From the NCBI GenBank assembly GCA_946885845.1, contig CAMPHJ010000027.1, positions 1 through 26,417 of the forward strand: DNA of 26,417 nt, read 5' to 3'. The stretch is from an uncultured Sphingobium sp. GTDB lineage: Bacteria > Pseudomonadota > Alphaproteobacteria > Sphingomonadales > Sphingomonadaceae. The position numbers and the translations under genes were made by a program. The notes beneath the pieces were generated by a model. The model was given only the letters and a program-made list of their open reading frames with translations. It did no database searches and was not told the origin of the DNA. This document shows, piece after piece, positions 26,029 through 26,417 of this stretch (the first letter of the stretch is position 1; the number at the start of each line of letters is the position of its first letter).

Positions 26029-26417
26029 ATGACTTCAGCTCACCCCGACGGCAATCTGCTCCACCCGCCAGCGCATGAGGACATGATCGCGCTCGACCCG
26101 GCGTTCGGGACGCGTTTCATGCTGTTCGTCGATACCGAGGAAGAATTCGACTGGACCGCCCCCTTCAACCGTTCATCCCGCAGCGTCACCGCGCTCGCAG
26201 GCATGGAGAGGGGGCAGGCCTATTTCGCCAGAGCAGGCATAAAGCCGGTCTACGTAACCGACTATCCCGTAGTGGACAGCGACGCGGCGGCGGCGATGAT
26301 GGGCCGGTGGATCGCCGACGGCGCGGCGGATATCGGCGCGCATCTGCACCCATGGGTCAACCCGCCCCATGTCGAGGAAGTGACCCCCGCCAACAGCTAT
26401 GCCGGTTCCCTGCCTGA
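26029..26417 (+). CDS. Polysaccharide deacetylase-like protein, 5' part
   Basis: The first 129 codons of a gene cut by the window edge. After a short leader the sequence reads FMLFVDTEEEFDW, the start of a NodB-like (carbohydrate esterase 4-like) fold with an early Asp motif, then ARAGIKPVYVTDYPV, and a histidine-containing motif AADIGAHLHPWVNPP that would hold the metal site. This pattern resembles the WalW-type deacetylases found in exopolysaccharide clusters, as I recall. The ATG at 26029 is the first plausible start, with GGTTAGGG 7 nt before it. The rest, including the catalytic base region, lies outside the window, so activity cannot be judged. Confidence 0.75.
   Translation, partial: MTSAHPDGNLLHPPAHEDMIALDPAFGTRFMLFVDTEEEFDWTAPFNRSSRSVTALAGMERGQAYFARAGIKPVYVTDYPVVDSDAAAAMMGRWIADGAADIGAHLHPWVNPPHVEEVTPANSYAGSLP

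Overview
The window is GC-rich alphaproteobacterial chromosome, most likely from a sphingomonad (Sphingobium/Sphingomonas-like). The basis is the trpF-trpB-trpA-accD-folC gene order, the alphaproteobacterial style of the GyrA, UvrD/PcrA and NsrR proteins, and palindromic intergenic repeats of the CCCCAGC-GAAG-GCTGGGG and CTCCTGC-GAAG-GCAGGAG type, which I associate with this group. The organism assignment is inference from protein style, not a database match. I see no insertion sequence, prophage, integrase or CRISPR array; this is mostly core genome with small accessory genes between core blocks.

Layout. 1-55: 3' part of tRNA-Ala(GGC). 229-3388 (minus): UvrD/PcrA helicase followed by an NmrA-like NAD(P)-binding protein. 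3491-4427 (plus): a Gfa/CENP-V zinc protein and a small exported Ala/Pro-rich protein. 4384-5423: divergent nsrR-like regulator and single-domain haemoglobin with a 23-bp NsrR-type dyad between them, a compact nitric-oxide response module. 5482-7029 (minus): rluB-like pseudouridine synthase and rsmD, both for rRNA modification. 7210-9118 (plus): single-domain response regulator and an AmpG-like MFS permease; 9103-9543 (minus): unknown small protein. 9612-14784 (minus): trpF-trpB-trpA-accD-folC, with ATGA overlaps at trpF/trpB and trpA/accD. 14874-16894: divergent LpxL-like acyltransferase and ceramide-glucosyltransferase-like GT2 enzyme, candidates for envelope lipid synthesis. 16895-17596: about 700 bp without a gene, carrying two inverted pairs of palindromic repeats. 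17597-20685 (minus): gyrA with a DUF952 gene coupled to it by a GTGA overlap. 20879-23536 (plus): two tandem, diverged, exported solenoid-type paralogues separated by a strong terminator. 23569-24042 (minus): Lrp/AsnC regulator, divergent from 24237-25985 (plus), a soluble histidine-kinase-like protein whose ATP-binding domain looks degenerate. 26029-end: start of a polysaccharide deacetylase cut by the window edge.

Nothing here is a clear-cut new defence or mobile system. The best candidates for new biology are the degenerate histidine-kinase/phosphotransferase-like protein, the exported paralogue pair beside gyrA, the divergent acyltransferase/glycosyltransferase pair in a probable glycosphingolipid-making organism, the DUF952 gene coupled to gyrase, and the second, unexplained dyad in the nsrR-globin control region.
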